Source: Diprion similis
Taxonomy: Eukaryota; Arthropoda; Insecta; Hymenoptera; Diprionidae
Reading direction: 5' to 3'
DNA: 64,000 nt
Assembly: GCF_021155765.1 (NCBI RefSeq)
Contig: NC_060110.1
Coordinates: 11,283,501-11,347,500 of the forward strand
This document shows, in pieces, positions 11,216 through 23,049 of the stretch. How positions within the stretch are numbered: the stretch's first letter is position 1; each line of letters starts with the position of its first letter. The notes under the pieces are model-generated. The model did not search any database and was not told the DNA's origin. It was given only the letters and a program-made list of their open reading frames with translations. Both the position numbers and the translations under genes were made by a program.

Positions 11216-13023
11216 CCTCATTATACACGCACAAGCTGCTTTGCGAGAAATACGCGAAAGGATGTACAATAAATTCCTTTTCGACGTATGACACAAAGGA
11301 TGATACCTGTTATATGTATACAAATATCCACTGAAGGGATGCAGGCAATATATTTTTATCTGTCTGTGTCGCCACTTTATGTGTTCAACATCGCGCAAAG
11401 CTGGCATTACCCGCAATGTGCTCTGTAATCAAGAGAAAATACTTTCATTTTTTTTTTTACATCTTCTTTTACTTCAAAATTTACTGCTTCAGTTGGACCA
11501 TTCGGTTGAAAGATTAAAGGATTCTTAATGGCACTCGTATAAGATCTCTTTTCACTTCACCCAAGCCCCGGCTGTTTTCTGTATGTACGCGTTTTCGTTA
11601 TTGTACTCATTATCCGATTTTATTTCTTATCGAACGATTCGGTTTGCCGGTCGGTATTGTCAGATTGCCAAAAACAAATTATTCAACTTTGTCATTTTCC
11701 AGCTTAATTATTGCACGCCGCAGGAATTATACCTTTGTGGTATGTGAAAAACGTACTCAAATCCGTGCGTCAAAACGACTTGGTCAGTCAACCGCCAAGT
11801 ATAAAGTGCTGAAAAACCGCACACGCAGAACATAATTTGCAATACTTTTGAGATATCTTGCAATTCTGTAAATTGGAGTGCATGATTTTATTTCACTAAA
11901 AAAAAAAAACCAATAAAAAAAAAAAATTACCATCGAATATAAATTGAAAGTTCGAATTGCAACTGCTGTCCCGTCCGGAGTCTTTCGCATCTTGTAATAA
12001 CTCAATTTGCACCAAGTAGCGCTCTGACGTCGTACAAGTATTTTAATTAATTACAGCGTAATTAAGATAAAAAAAAAAGTAGTCATTATATTCACATTTC
12101 TACACGGGTTGCATGTATGTAATCCTCGACTACGCTACGACTGCAGTGTTAAACCCTGCAGCTACCGGGGAATGCAAACGAAATTCACACGAAAACGTTG
12201 CGCTCGTATAATATTTATGAACCTACACATTAGGTACACGCAAACATACCTAGGATAGGAATTGCAACACCAAGGTGCAGTCGAGTCGAGATCGCAGCTT
12301 CCCCGGAACCTACCCTGTTCCACCACAGCTTCGGGTTTGCAGTGTACCCACATCACTCGCAATGTTGTACATCATGCACTCCAGGTATGCAGGCTGCATC
12401 TGCATCCGTGACGTGAATTATGCTCTACGCCCGGAATTAATTAGTTACGTGTCAGTTATTTTCGAGTGGATAGCTATGCCGTGATTATGTGTATATGGAC
12501 CGCGAATCAACACTCTACGGTGCTTATGCACGATGTGGACTCGCATCAAAATAATTAAAAGCTCATTTCCCGATTTTACTCGGGGGTGCATTAATTATTA
12601 TACCTTGACGGAATCGGGTCGTAAAAGCCTTGGTAAAATATGATAATCGTGAGTTTCACGTCTCGGCGGTAGTTGGATTTCATATACGAAGTATGAAAAA
12701 TCAAATCAACATATTTTCTAACCCTAAGTCTAACCCTAATTATCGACGAATATTTGCAAGTAAATTATTAACACTTAGCGATTTACCCCAAGAAAATGGA
12801 AGGTAATAAAAAATTCAACTACACAAGTGCACAGAACCAAAAAAATTCCAATTTTCCCTACAAAAGATTCAGTGGATTGTGGTTCTCATTTCAATTGTTA
12901 TATAGGGACTTCAATTTTTTATATAAGCGAAGATTTTTATACCATACGCAAAATTAGCAAAAGTTGAAAAACCAAAACTGTTCGTCTCAACACTGTTGTG
13001 AAGGAATTTGAGGGCGTGTCCTA

Positions 13024-15271
13024 ATGCAGCTCCTCTGGTTCATTCCGGGACAATTTCAATATAACGAAGGACCTCGGGACGCAAGGGTTGGTCCAATACG
13101 GGCGTCGCGACGCAGGCGCCGAATGCTCCTAAAACTAGACCGACTGCGAGTTTCTGTTCGCCTGTTGTCCCACCGTTTGATTCGTCCGAATCGAGGCTCT
13201 AAGTGCCCTGCCATTAGCACCGACGGGTATAACAAAAACAATTCCGAAATCTGCGTGCGTGTTAAGTTAACTTGTCTAGAAGACGCCCTTCGAATGTCCG
13301 GATGTCACCCGCCGTCCCAGACACCCGATTCCATGAAAGGTACCCGCGTATTTCCGCGTCTCCACCATCGTTCTGGTCGACCACTGCACTAGAACCTCTA
13401 AAGGCAGGTAGTCCAGGTAGAGACGAGTCGTTATAAAGTGTCTCACAAACTATGGGACAAATGCTTTCGCCCCAAGCGTACTTCCCTGTTCCAAAAGCGA
13501 GCTCGTGCTTTGAAGCTCGAATTGACACAACGCTGTGGTTGTTGCGGTCGTTAGAGTTCGCACGATCTGCCGCTGCACGGGTCCTTTGTGGTTTCAAACT
13601 TTCCTCAGAGTTGATTTCAAACCTTTCTATAGTGGCGAGTGAACCCGATACCAACATCCACTGTCGAGTACGTGGATGGATTTCAACCGTAATGAAATCC
13701 CGAGGGAAACTTGACGGACTTACAATTAGTATCGACACTGACGATCCAAATATATCACCTATAATATTACTAGTTGAAGAAACCGATTCGGTCGTTTTAA
13801 CTTCTCACGATATTCTATTGTAACGTTGCTGCGCCAATGACCGTGAAGCGATCGACTATTAATCGCTATTCTTAACCTACAGGCGCCTAGGCGTATAAAC
13901 CACAGGTAAATTGAAGAGGTAGCCACTCCGTCTTTGGCAGGGGTTGTAAGACGACGCGGATCAATACCAACAAGGGTAACTGCCGCGAAGCCTCTCTACG
14001 TCTTATAGTTCCCGCATGTTTGCTTCCAGCACCCAAAGAGGGTTAATATCATTAATACGAGAGACTGCTGGGGAAAGTTCGAAACCTTTCTTCCGTGACG
14101 TTATCTCGTGTCCTTCTCGTTGCCCGGAAAATAAGAACGGTGGTCAAACATCGTTAGTTAACATACTTTAAATAATTATTGCGCCTATATTTTCTAACAA
14201 ACTATTTTGCGGTCAAACTAATTTGTGGCTCATGTCCAATTTCTTATGACCTGTGATTAGTTCATACGCGTTTTTTCACAACTATGAAATATTGGTGAAC
14301 GAGTAATTTTTATTTGCTACGACGAATCTTTTCAATCGTGCTTTCTGCACCACTCCTTGCATCGAGAAGGATATTTACCCCGTAGTAATCTGGGCTGCAC
14401 CAGGATCCCATGATTAGGAAAACACATTTTTTCTGGTTCTAGGGATTGCAGTTTGGGCTACTTGGCACGTGCAAAACGGTCGGCTGCAAATTTTTCATTA
14501 CCAGGAATACATGGGGTGGATATTTCGGTATTTTTCCGTGGTGCATGTAAATATACTGAAATCTAAAGCTACCTGCAGCATTGACAACTATAAAATTGAG
14601 TTGTCAGGTGGCGAAGCTGGTGACAGAAGTTCAAGTGGAAAACCGATCGTCAACGTCCCGTCATTCGTCAAGAAACGGGCGTCGGAAACATTCGTTGGAC
14701 CAGGACACCATGACTGTCCTATATGCCATCCGTCCTTTTCCCCGCTATGAAAGCCTGACGAATAAGCTTCAAAGCGTAACCACTTCCATTGACTCAGGAA
14801 AACAGGATCCTCGTATGAAACAGGCGAAAAACATAGTTAAAGGAGAAAAATCGAACATGGCTGTAAATAAATATTGAAATCTTGAGGAAAGTTCTCAGTC
14901 TCAAAAAAATTTTATTTATGCATACCGCTGATAACAATCATCAATTACTTGTCTTTTGTTTATAGATTCACCTGGATGCTTGTGGACGGTTTATTTACGA
15001 CGTGGACGTCATCCTGTTCGATAGAAAATTCATCATATCATTTTACTCAATGGTAAATTCTTTTCTCACCAAAAAATCCGTGTACGAAAGAATCGTAAGC
15101 GGTCAGACTGACAACGACATATTTTTCGTTCAAAGTATATAACGAACATGGCGGGTTTCATCATGCATGGATAACTTGGCAGATGAAATGACACAAATAG
15201 ACGAAAAATGCGGAAACAACTATCGATTGCATGCGTTAAACGGACATCAAAACGAAAGGAAGATTTTAGTA
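13024..15271. other. GC-richer intergenic region with overlapping open frames
   Basis: Composition rises in C+G here and long frames occur on both strands (13,024-13,392 and 13,452-13,823 plus; 13,262-13,738 minus, 158 codons). The overlapping opposite-strand frames have no recognisable domain, no clear splice sites and no initiation context. I read this as non-coding sequence or the remains of a repeat, not as a gene. CAGGA-containing blocks at 14,401, 14,502, 14,701 and 14,803 may be outlying copies of the degenerate repeat described next. Confidence 0.4.
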
Positions 15272-16392
15272 CCAGGATCCAAGAACCGTCGCGAAGGACA
15301 TGCGTTAGCTGGCCGGTTGCGTAGTAGTTCGTACACTCGTGGTGAATGAAACTCCGCAATGCAGATGACCACCACGTATATATATACTTACACCCTCAAG
15401 CCACGTTGTCGAGAATGGAACGCCACTTTATCAGGACTCGAGAAGCCCGACCGACCTTTCGTATCCTCCCGTTTTTGAATTAAATATCAGCGCTCATTCT
15501 TGCGTTGGGCGTTGCCTCGCAACCGAGTATGCTCGGGGGGCGCATCAAAACAAACTGTACGTTAAAATAACAGGGATCAAGAACTAGAATGAAGGATGGA
15601 CATGCAGGGAATGAATGTAGCGGATTTTCATTGGGCCTAGGTGGATGATGCTGGTCGTGAGGACACGAACCAGATCGTAGAGCGAAATACCAGGACTTGA
15701 GGAACAGGGCAGTTCGCTTGTGCGGCAGGATGGCTTTGCCGGGGTTACCGGCGCAACCACATCTACGAGAAAGGATCGTCAAGTCGAGTATCGTGTCCTG
15801 TTTAACAGGACGCGAGAAACCCTTCGAAGGATCTCCCCGACCAGGACAACTGCTTTCCACTTCACCTTCGCCCAGGACCGCACTAGTCTATGGCTACGTG
15901 CGTTTGGAAGGACGCGTAGTCAAGTAACATACTTAGTTATCAGGGACCAAGGAACGCTGAGGAATTCGCACAGGATTTTAGGGTCCTTGCAAAGTGGAGC
16001 CTCCAGCTGGTATCTTCAGGGGAACTTTACCAATAGCTACGCCTTGGACTCTCCGAAAGAACCCCAAAGGATACATTGTTGTTGGAGAACAGGATGTGAG
16101 AAGTTGAAAGGATACAGGTTTCATTTGGTCAAACTGGCGGATGGAACATCTACCAACATCACCAGGATCGACCCGGCGAGTCCTTGGTGTCTGTGAAGCT
16201 GCTAACTAGATGAGTGCGAAAGCGAGAAGCATCCCCGATTACTAGGATTCGAGGAATGCTTCGAGAAATTCTACGAATTTTTCTTAGCGCGAACCGGGTT
16301 TCAGCTTTTCATATTATCGACTAGAGTGAAACGGTAGGAAAATGAGAAGCACGCTAAAATATCAGGATCCAAGAAATGCTACGAAAGATAGA
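15272..16392. repeat. decayed tandem repeat, roughly 115-160 bp unit
   Basis: A core resembling CAGGATCCAAGAA followed by a C- and CGAA-containing block recurs at 15,273, 15,432, 15,571, 15,691, 15,806, 15,941, 16,242 (as TAGGATTCGAGGAA) and 16,363, with partial copies at 15,842, 15,873, 15,971, 16,090 and 16,163. Spacing between the better copies is often near 120 bp. The last two copies also share the preceding GAGAAGCA block and a following ATGCTNCGA block. The sequence between cores has diverged heavily. It looks like an old tandem array; its origin is unknown to me. Confidence 0.45.
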
Positions 16393-18938
16393 AGCACCGA
16401 ATATAAACAAGTCAAAGATCTATGTTGACTACTCAAGTGTTGCAAGTACTTATATAATTCCGACAATGAACATTCCGATCTACCAAAATACCAAAACAAA
16501 CTTCATACATTTTTCGTGGATGTAGGCAGCATTTCGAATAGAGTATCGCACGTGGATGTCACATAGGTAAAATGAAATAAACGTCTTATTGTCAAGATAA
16601 AAAGAAATGATTCTAACATCAAATGCACAGAAAACTTGTAGTCAATATCGAACTAAATGTCCGGTCCCGGAAACCGCTGTAATGTTACAATACAGGATAG
16701 TCCATTTCTGTACCAATTTCTTTAGCGTTGAGTAAAGATTACATTCCTATAAAGTGTCTCAATTCCTTCAACAAATCCGTGCTGGTCTGAAATATCGAAC
16801 TGGTTCCGTCGACTGGCATTTTTCTCTGCCATATTTAAAGTAAAATAGATGAGTCAAGTAATTTAGATATTTATTTCCGAGAGTAAAGTCTTGAATACTT
16901 TCGATCGAGTTTTGTCTCAAGACATCCGGTGACTAAAACTTGGACATCGCCACCGTTACGTTCTCCACTTGGAATTGCTTGAAATCGCGATACACGCGAT
17001 GTGTTATGTTGAAAATAATCAATGTCGTATCGCCAGTATTATGATTATTATAGGTATAAAAAGTAGAGAACTTAGAACCACCGAATGCCATCGGATAACA
17101 GGTTTCCATGAAGATAAGGCAACACCAATGAAAGGAGGCTCCGTTGAAATGCTAAGATCCTGGCAGATTTTCAAGAAAATTCCACGTGTTGCGTCTTTGC
17201 TGTACACACATAGCATTTACATATATGGAACAATTACGGTCAAACGTCTACATGAATTTGTACATTGCGGAAATGGTGTGTACAGTACACCGCAGCTAGA
17301 TACAACACACATTACGGTCATGCTGTCCTCGCACTAATCTTCATTCCAACTTCTTCAGTCATATAGAAACCTCAGAGAAGACCTCCACTAGAGTCTATAT
17401 CCCTGAACCCAAACTTCCTGTTTCCTCGTGGTTCTTTGACCACCAATATCACTCCGAGCTAGGAAATACGGTTATCCTTTATTCGCACCGGAAACAGGAA
17501 GGAGATACATACATGCAGGACAAACATCTTCTTTCATTCTGTTTTCCTGGCACAAGTATCTGCGACCGCACGTGGCTGGTTCCCGACATTTCGCATTACA
17601 AATCATAACTCATTATTCCCCTGTCCATAAAAAAGTCGGTGACCGCGATGAATTGAAGTACCGTATCCATTTATCTCTGCACGTGTATTACGTGGAAATA
17701 TGCTGTGAAAACAGCAAAAGCTAAGATTAATTAAGCACACAATTAACTCATGATTTTCTCACGTGAAAATGAAAATATCTCCAAGAAAAAGATAACGATG
17801 TGTGTTTCAGATCATGCAATAACCATGGAGATTCGAGGTACATCCGCGCCAAGTCCTTCAAACAAGGGGCATATTTCCCGATCAGGGTTGCATGGTGGGT
17901 ACGAACGCTGCTTGCGAATAATCTGGGAGGGACGAGATGAAGCCAGATCGATTCCCCTGAATCCTGGCAGTAGGTGGTACAAATCCTCACAGCTTCTCCT
18001 TGCTCCTGTATTTTCCCTTCATTTATTCTACCTATTGCCTAACTTTCTCGAGTCCGGTCATATTTTTAGATTTCAATATTTCGTTACGAATACAACTTTT
18101 TTGGGTGTCGCATTAATATTCACCATTTCTGATGATCCTTTTGATTGGTCACAGAATACTCTAACACCTATGATGAAGTTTATGCTTGATAAATAATTCA
18201 TCAGTCATTTCAGTTTTCAAGCACATCAGAAATTTCAGTTTCAACTTGAAATACGGAAACACTGAATCTCTGCTTCAGAATTCCGGGAGAGAAATGAGCT
18301 CCCACGCAACACTTCTGCTAACTCCGTTAATTGCCTCAAACGCGAAGCATATTTCCGCACCAAGATTTCATAACGCGCAGCTGGTGAACGAGGACGAGTT
18401 CGGCTCATGGAGCCTCTTGAAAATGATGCCATCCTGGGGTTGGTGCCCTCCGGGTAGCGTGCGCGTCGCATCATTACCTTTCCATAAATTTTTCCGAGCT
18501 TCGGGTCGCCTTTTGTATCAGGATGCCATGTTAGTCATTTCGACATCGAAATCGTTCACACCCTCGACTAAAATTGGACCAAAATACTAGAATTAAAACG
18601 TGACTTGCAAGCTCAAAAATAGTATAATTGGTAATCATGTTTATTGAGTTTGAAATTTTTAACTCAAACAAAACATTAGTGTTTGCATAACGTCTCGCAA
18701 ACGCTAATCATGATTTCTTCTATTACTTTATATCGCGAATTAAAAGATAGAAAAACTTGCGAAAATTCACTTGCAAAGGATGGGGAAAAATGGCGAAAAT
18801 TATTTAGGTCAACTTACAACGACCCTGCGCTAGTGAAGAATAAAACAAGTTAAGATTCACCTTTTACGTTAGAGCACATGAAACCGGCTGCTACTTCTAC
18901 GCGTTGATGATTGCCGTGGGCTAGGCGCCACTGAAATC
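16393..18938. other. intergenic DNA, nothing recognised
   Basis: Several medium frames exist (16,969-17,337; 17,750-18,196; 18,186-18,590) but they overlap frames on the other strand and have no domain or splice support. A single further copy of the ATCAGGAT core appears near 18,518. Confidence 0.5.
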
Positions 18939-19095
18939 GCTGACGTGTTTGTTACGTCAGCTCCAAGGGGTGTTTCACCCTTATCGACGTCTACACTCAA
19001 CCCCGTCGACGATCGACGATTCTAGGTTGACGTCGATGCTGTCGCGTGACGTTTGCTACCCTCACCGTCACGCAACGCGTTGCGGTAAGTGACGT
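18939..19095. promoter_or_regulatory. cluster of TGACG (CRE/ATF-like) half-sites with an inverted pair
   Basis: GCTGACGT and ACGTCAGC form a perfect 8 bp inverted repeat with a 7-base loop at 18,939-18,961. Further TGACGT/TGACGTC sites follow near 19,028, 19,046 and 19,088, along with GTCGACGATCGAC-type palindromes near 19,008. Such density of CREB/ATF-like sites within 160 bp suggests a regulatory element. It lies beyond the 3' end of the AK8-like gene, so its target is not evident. Confidence 0.35.
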
Positions 19096-19283
19096 CGCGA
19101 GGTTGGGATGCCTAGAGTGCCAGGGAAACAACAAACGAGGGAAGTTCTCTATGCCACCCCAAAGCATGGGCATATCGAAATGTAACCCGTATGTATACAA
19201 CTTAATATCAAGATTAAATTCTAAAAGCTTTCTTTTAAACTGCAAATATAGCACTATAGGAACAACACATTCGGCTAACGTAA

Positions 19284-19289
19284 TTTATT
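19284..19289 (-). terminator. candidate poly(A) signal of the AK8-like gene
   Basis: AATAAA on the minus strand about 320 bases past the stop codon at 19,606. AT-rich sequence makes chance matches common, so the assignment is tentative. Confidence 0.35.
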
Positions 19290-19605
19290 ATAAGCACACA
19301 TCATAGCATAAATATTTAATTGGGTTCATATGCCAAATGTTAATCAATCTCCAATGGATTGAACGTATTTAACAAATTCAGAACTGATAGACATTTCAAA
19401 TGACATTGTGAGTAATTGTAAGACTTTAAGGAACTGCTTCACATGACTTCTCGTCAACTGTAGGTACGTCTTAAGGAGTACTTCACGATTGGGTGGCAAA
19501 ACTCAGATTGGCATATGGTCTGACAGAAAAATTTCATAGCAGGAAAACGACATCAAAATTAGTTGAAATCGAACAAAGATATTTGTGCTGTAATCGATTC
19601 AATCA

Positions 19606-22600
19606 CTAGATCAAAGACACCGTCGCTTCTGGAAAACGGATGCCGTCGAATACTCGAGGATCAATTTCGTCGTCGGGGTCAAACTCGATGTCCTCCGCGT
19701 TGATATCTCGCGGTCGAGCTGGAACCCTGGGTGGAGCACATGGAGCAGGTCTCATCAAACAGGCCTCTGTCAATTCACGTACGACTGACTGTGAACCAGA
19801 CCCGTCGATGACGGTCGCCGAAGCTCCTGCATAATTCATCATGGCTGTTACGTTATCTTCGTACTCTTTAATCTGTAATATCAAGAAAGGATCAGAGGAG
19901 ATTGACCAGCAAAAGTTGTATGGTAGCATATTTCCGTAGTGAATTTATCGATCCGTGAATAGGGGTTTTCGGTATCACCTGTCGTTCCACATTGCTACGA
20001 TAGTCTTCCGGATGTGCAGCTAATTGATCCATTTTTTTTCCAGTACAATCGTTGGATGTTAGATTGTGTTTGCTGCCAGTGTACATGTTAACACGACGTC
20101 CAAGTAGCCTCTGCTTGCATGTGAAAGAGTCAACTTCCAAGAATATAACCCTAATGAATTTTCCGGCATTAGTGAATGCAATTAGACTAATCAAAACTCA
20201 TTATATAATAAATAATTCTATTTTTACAAACAATAAGAGAGGTGAATGCGTCACCCTAAGTATATCGGAAATTTGTTGAAATTTTGATTAGTACTTCGGG
20301 TGAATATTCTGCCTACCGGTTTGGCGGTGTAGCCAACATGTCAAGTAGTCGGAAATCCTGCTCGTTGATGGGATACCCGGTCAATACCCAGCCGCGTTTC
20401 ATGCACTCGTAGCCAAGAATATATTTCTACACAATATCGCAATTACTTTATAAATTACACTATTTTCTCATATAAAACAATAGAATGAAATTTGATGCTA
20501 AGAAAACTGACACAGTCCATTTTCCTATTACTAATACAGTAATGGCGATGCATAACGTACCTCAATCACTTGCACCCTGGTTTCGGGCGAGGGTCTTTTG
20601 CCCCACGTGTGCTCGATCATTCTCAGAGTTTTACCTAACGGCGAGTCTTGCATTCGTGCCTGCTCCAAGATCTTTTGAAAATCAACTAAAATGGACATAT
20701 GTCAAACAGTTCTTATACTCGAATTTATCCCTCGATGAATAATACATATTACAAAAAAAGTACGACGTTGTGAAAAAAGTCAAGCTATTCTCACCATGGA
20801 CAAGATGAAACCGCTGGCAAAGGTGTCTAGCGACAGTACGACTACCGGACCCCCGAGAACCGATTATAGCTACTCGAAAAATCGATGGTGCACCACAATG
20901 TTTTCTCATTCTCGCTAGGACAGCGCAGTCCTTCGCTAGTTCTTCGATACTTCGATCTCCAACGTCAACTTCCTGTAAGGAACCTTTTAGATTATTGGGA
21001 AAATTATTCACATAAAGTACTGACGATCAACGAGTCTGAGTACGCGATTTGTAGACCACGAAGGTGTTTTTTGTACACGCGTTGCTCCAGGGTTAAATCA
21101 TGAGTGCTACGGTTCTGCTTGGACACCTGGAAATCAGTTACCATGTCGCCATCTTCTTTGTAGTCTAGAACAAGAAGTTGGTCGTAATTAAAAAATCAAA
21201 ATAAGCGATATGAAATATCGTAGCAACTAATTGTACAATAATGTACCTAATGACCGACTAGAGTTGATCTGTAAGACGTGTGTGGGGATGATACCGATTC
21301 GCTGGAAAGCTTGAGCCTCCGCTTTTGTCCTGGGTACATCTGTGACACATGCGGTTGAACAGAATTGCGTTAGTATAAAAACTATTTCCTGATTTTCTTG
21401 GCTAAACATCGTTCATCTTACCTACGAGAGCCCAGCCGGAATCATGGAGCATCCCAGTTCGGAGTATTTTCTTCAAATTCCGCGCGAAATCTTCAGCTTC
21501 GGCACAGCTGAGATGCATGCACTGAAAGTACAATTGAATAATGACATAGAAATATTTATGTGAAAAAAATATTATGAGAAATTCAATAACGCATGGCACA
21601 ATCGCGAATGTACACGCAGTACAAATTTTAAAAATTTACCGTTGACGTAACTCGATGAATATCACTAATGGTTATGGGCCGGACGCCTAGCTCCTCTTGT
21701 AATGCTTCGGCGAGGCGCATTTTATCTGGATATCATATGAACCATTAATTAATCGCCGAGACATTCGCAGTGGTAAAGAAAATAATCCGTTATATCCTAC
21801 AATTTATTATCAAATTTTCTGTATTTTGTATCCACATAATTTTCAATCTTGTTGAACTTTCTTGTACATTCCGTTACTAATTGTAAATGAATTTCTTTTC
21901 TTTTTCAAGTGCGAGTAGCACTTTTGGGGGCCCGGATCTGTAGCCCCTGTAGCCCCCCCCCCCCCCCCCCCCCCCCTAAATCCAGGCCTGGTTGAAATAT
22001 TAATATATGGGACAGTCCATCCCATTTCTAACCCTTGACCTGTCGAGAATTTTGTTTATTATCTCATATTATTAATTTTGTTATTAATTGATCGCGATTG
22101 AAAAAAACCTTTATCAGAAAAATAAAGAAACATGAAAAAAAACTTTTGCTAAAAATCTGAAATTTTTTGTAAACATCCGGTGTGGTATATGAAAATGTTT
22201 CCAATGCAACCATCCATGGTATAATGACGCTCGTTTCTAATTTTATTATCGTTTTTTCTCGAGAAAATCTTGAAAACAGTAACAAGGAAAAATCGCCTCA
22301 CTTTATCTCTAGGCTTAAAAATGTTTACATCGAACGCTCGATTTTTATAAGTTTTTCAAATTTTAAAATTGTGTCGGTCAACAAAATCATTTTAAAAAAC
22401 TGTAGAAAATTCTAACCGTGTCGGAAAAATGTAAAAAAAATAGTGCATTTTAATGTGAGATCAATCATATAAAAATCGTGAGCCAAATCCGAGAGGTCAA
22501 GGGTCAGACGTTGGTCGAAGTGGGATGGACTGTCCCATGTGCAGTTGCTGTTGAACGACAGAAAATTGAATAAAAATCATTTGAATTGTTTTCTTTACAA

Positions 22601-23049
22601 CAACCTTTCACTACTCTGTTTAAAGAATATTATTACCAAAGTTCGGTGGGGCAAGTATTATTATTCTAGGGACATCTCGATTCAGTGCGGCATGCTGAAT
22701 ACATTGCTTCAGATAGCTGATGTGATCATCTGGCCTTTTTATTACCAGCTCTGTTGCGAGTTCCTGTAATTTATCACATACATTCAACCGATTCACCAAT
22801 CATGTAACAGATATTTATTTAATTCAATTTTTTTTAAATTATCGGTCTACTCAACGGGGTAATTAACTATTACCATCATGAATTATCAAACATTCAGCCC
22901 TTTCACAGTTTGCTCGTACATAATTTATGAAAATAAATAGTAATTTCACTCACGTGGAAGAGTTCGTAAATGCGATGCTTTTCCATGTAAGGAACAAACC
23001 GCGGTGGAATTGTCAGGTTACGCTTGATTGCATCAACGCTACCGAGCAT
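19606..23049 (-). CDS. AK8: adenylate kinase 8-like protein (tandem AK fold, degenerate P-loops)
   Basis: Eleven exons join in phase to 497 aa (human AK8 is about 479): 23049-22954, 22763-22637, 21725-21640, 21521-21422, 21339-21247, 21164-21025, 20972-20795, 20685-20561, 20426-20317, 20150-19979, 19872-19606. AK8 family members carry two adenylate-kinase domains, act in nucleotide phosphotransfer and are often associated with cilia. Domain 1 begins near residue 63 (VPRIIILAPPNF) with a GWALV-type NMP segment; domain 2 begins near 246 (FRVAIIGSRGSG) and continues through GWVLTGYP and a LID with RRVNMYTG. Key residues are missing: the domain 1 loop lacks its glycines and Ser/Thr, the domain 2 loop has Ser258 where Lys is expected, and GYPR reads GYPI. 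The C-terminus adds a Pro- and Asp-rich tail. The gene is head to head with UBR4. A catalytically weak or inactive protein is inferred. Confidence 0.88.
20973..21024 (-). other. 52 nt intron of the AK8-like gene
   Basis: The donor GTCAGT and acceptor CCTTACAG lie only 52 bases apart. Removing this stretch keeps the frame, and the aligned segment then matches the human AK8 inter-domain linker to within one residue in length. Reading through without splicing meets a stop codon. Confidence 0.8.
21953..21977. repeat. 25-base poly-C run
   Basis: An uninterrupted run of about 25 C within the AK8-like intron 2, just left of the 531 bp inverted-repeat element. The exact length may be unreliable because such runs are hard to sequence. 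Confidence 0.85.
22008..22538. mobile_element. 531 bp non-autonomous element with terminal inverted repeats
   Basis: A perfect 18 bp terminal inverted repeat (ATGGGACAGTCCATCCCA) bounds this segment, at 22,008-22,025 and, in reverse complement, 22,521-22,538. A second 11 bp inverted match (ACCCTTGACCT with AGGTCAAGGGT) lies just inside. The interior is AT-rich with no transposase frame. It sits in intron 2 of the AK8-like gene. This is the structure of a MITE-type DNA transposon. A target-site duplication beyond the symmetrical AT could not be fixed, so no superfamily is assigned. Confidence 0.7.

Larger units (their letters stand above)
6555..13023. other. long AT-rich intergenic region
   Basis: No protein or RNA gene could be supported. 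Visible content: a C/A-rich simple repeat near 7360-7380, a 13-base C run at 7528-7540, a CpG-richer patch around 8990-9180, A-rich and polypurine sequence at 9190-9480, a CTC trinucleotide run at about 11,192-11,215, and T/A homopolymers. Open frames here (for example 7305-7622, 9331-9708, 10,741-11,110 and 11,153-11,416) are compositional or overlap on both strands and show no domains. Confidence 0.6.

Noticed and set aside
12720-12745. Telomere-like CCCTAA/CCTAA units
   Set aside because: Only two or three imperfect units (AACCCTAAGTCTAACCCTAA) in intergenic DNA; far too short for a telomeric or interstitial telomere array.
13024-13823. Long overlapping frames on both strands (up to 158 codons)
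   Set aside because: Frames on opposite strands compete, none has a known domain, splice sites or initiation context, and the region is GC-richer so stops are rarer by chance.
15720-16196. 158-codon plus-strand frame
   Set aside because: It lies inside the decayed repeat array and shows no domain; the openness follows from higher GC content.
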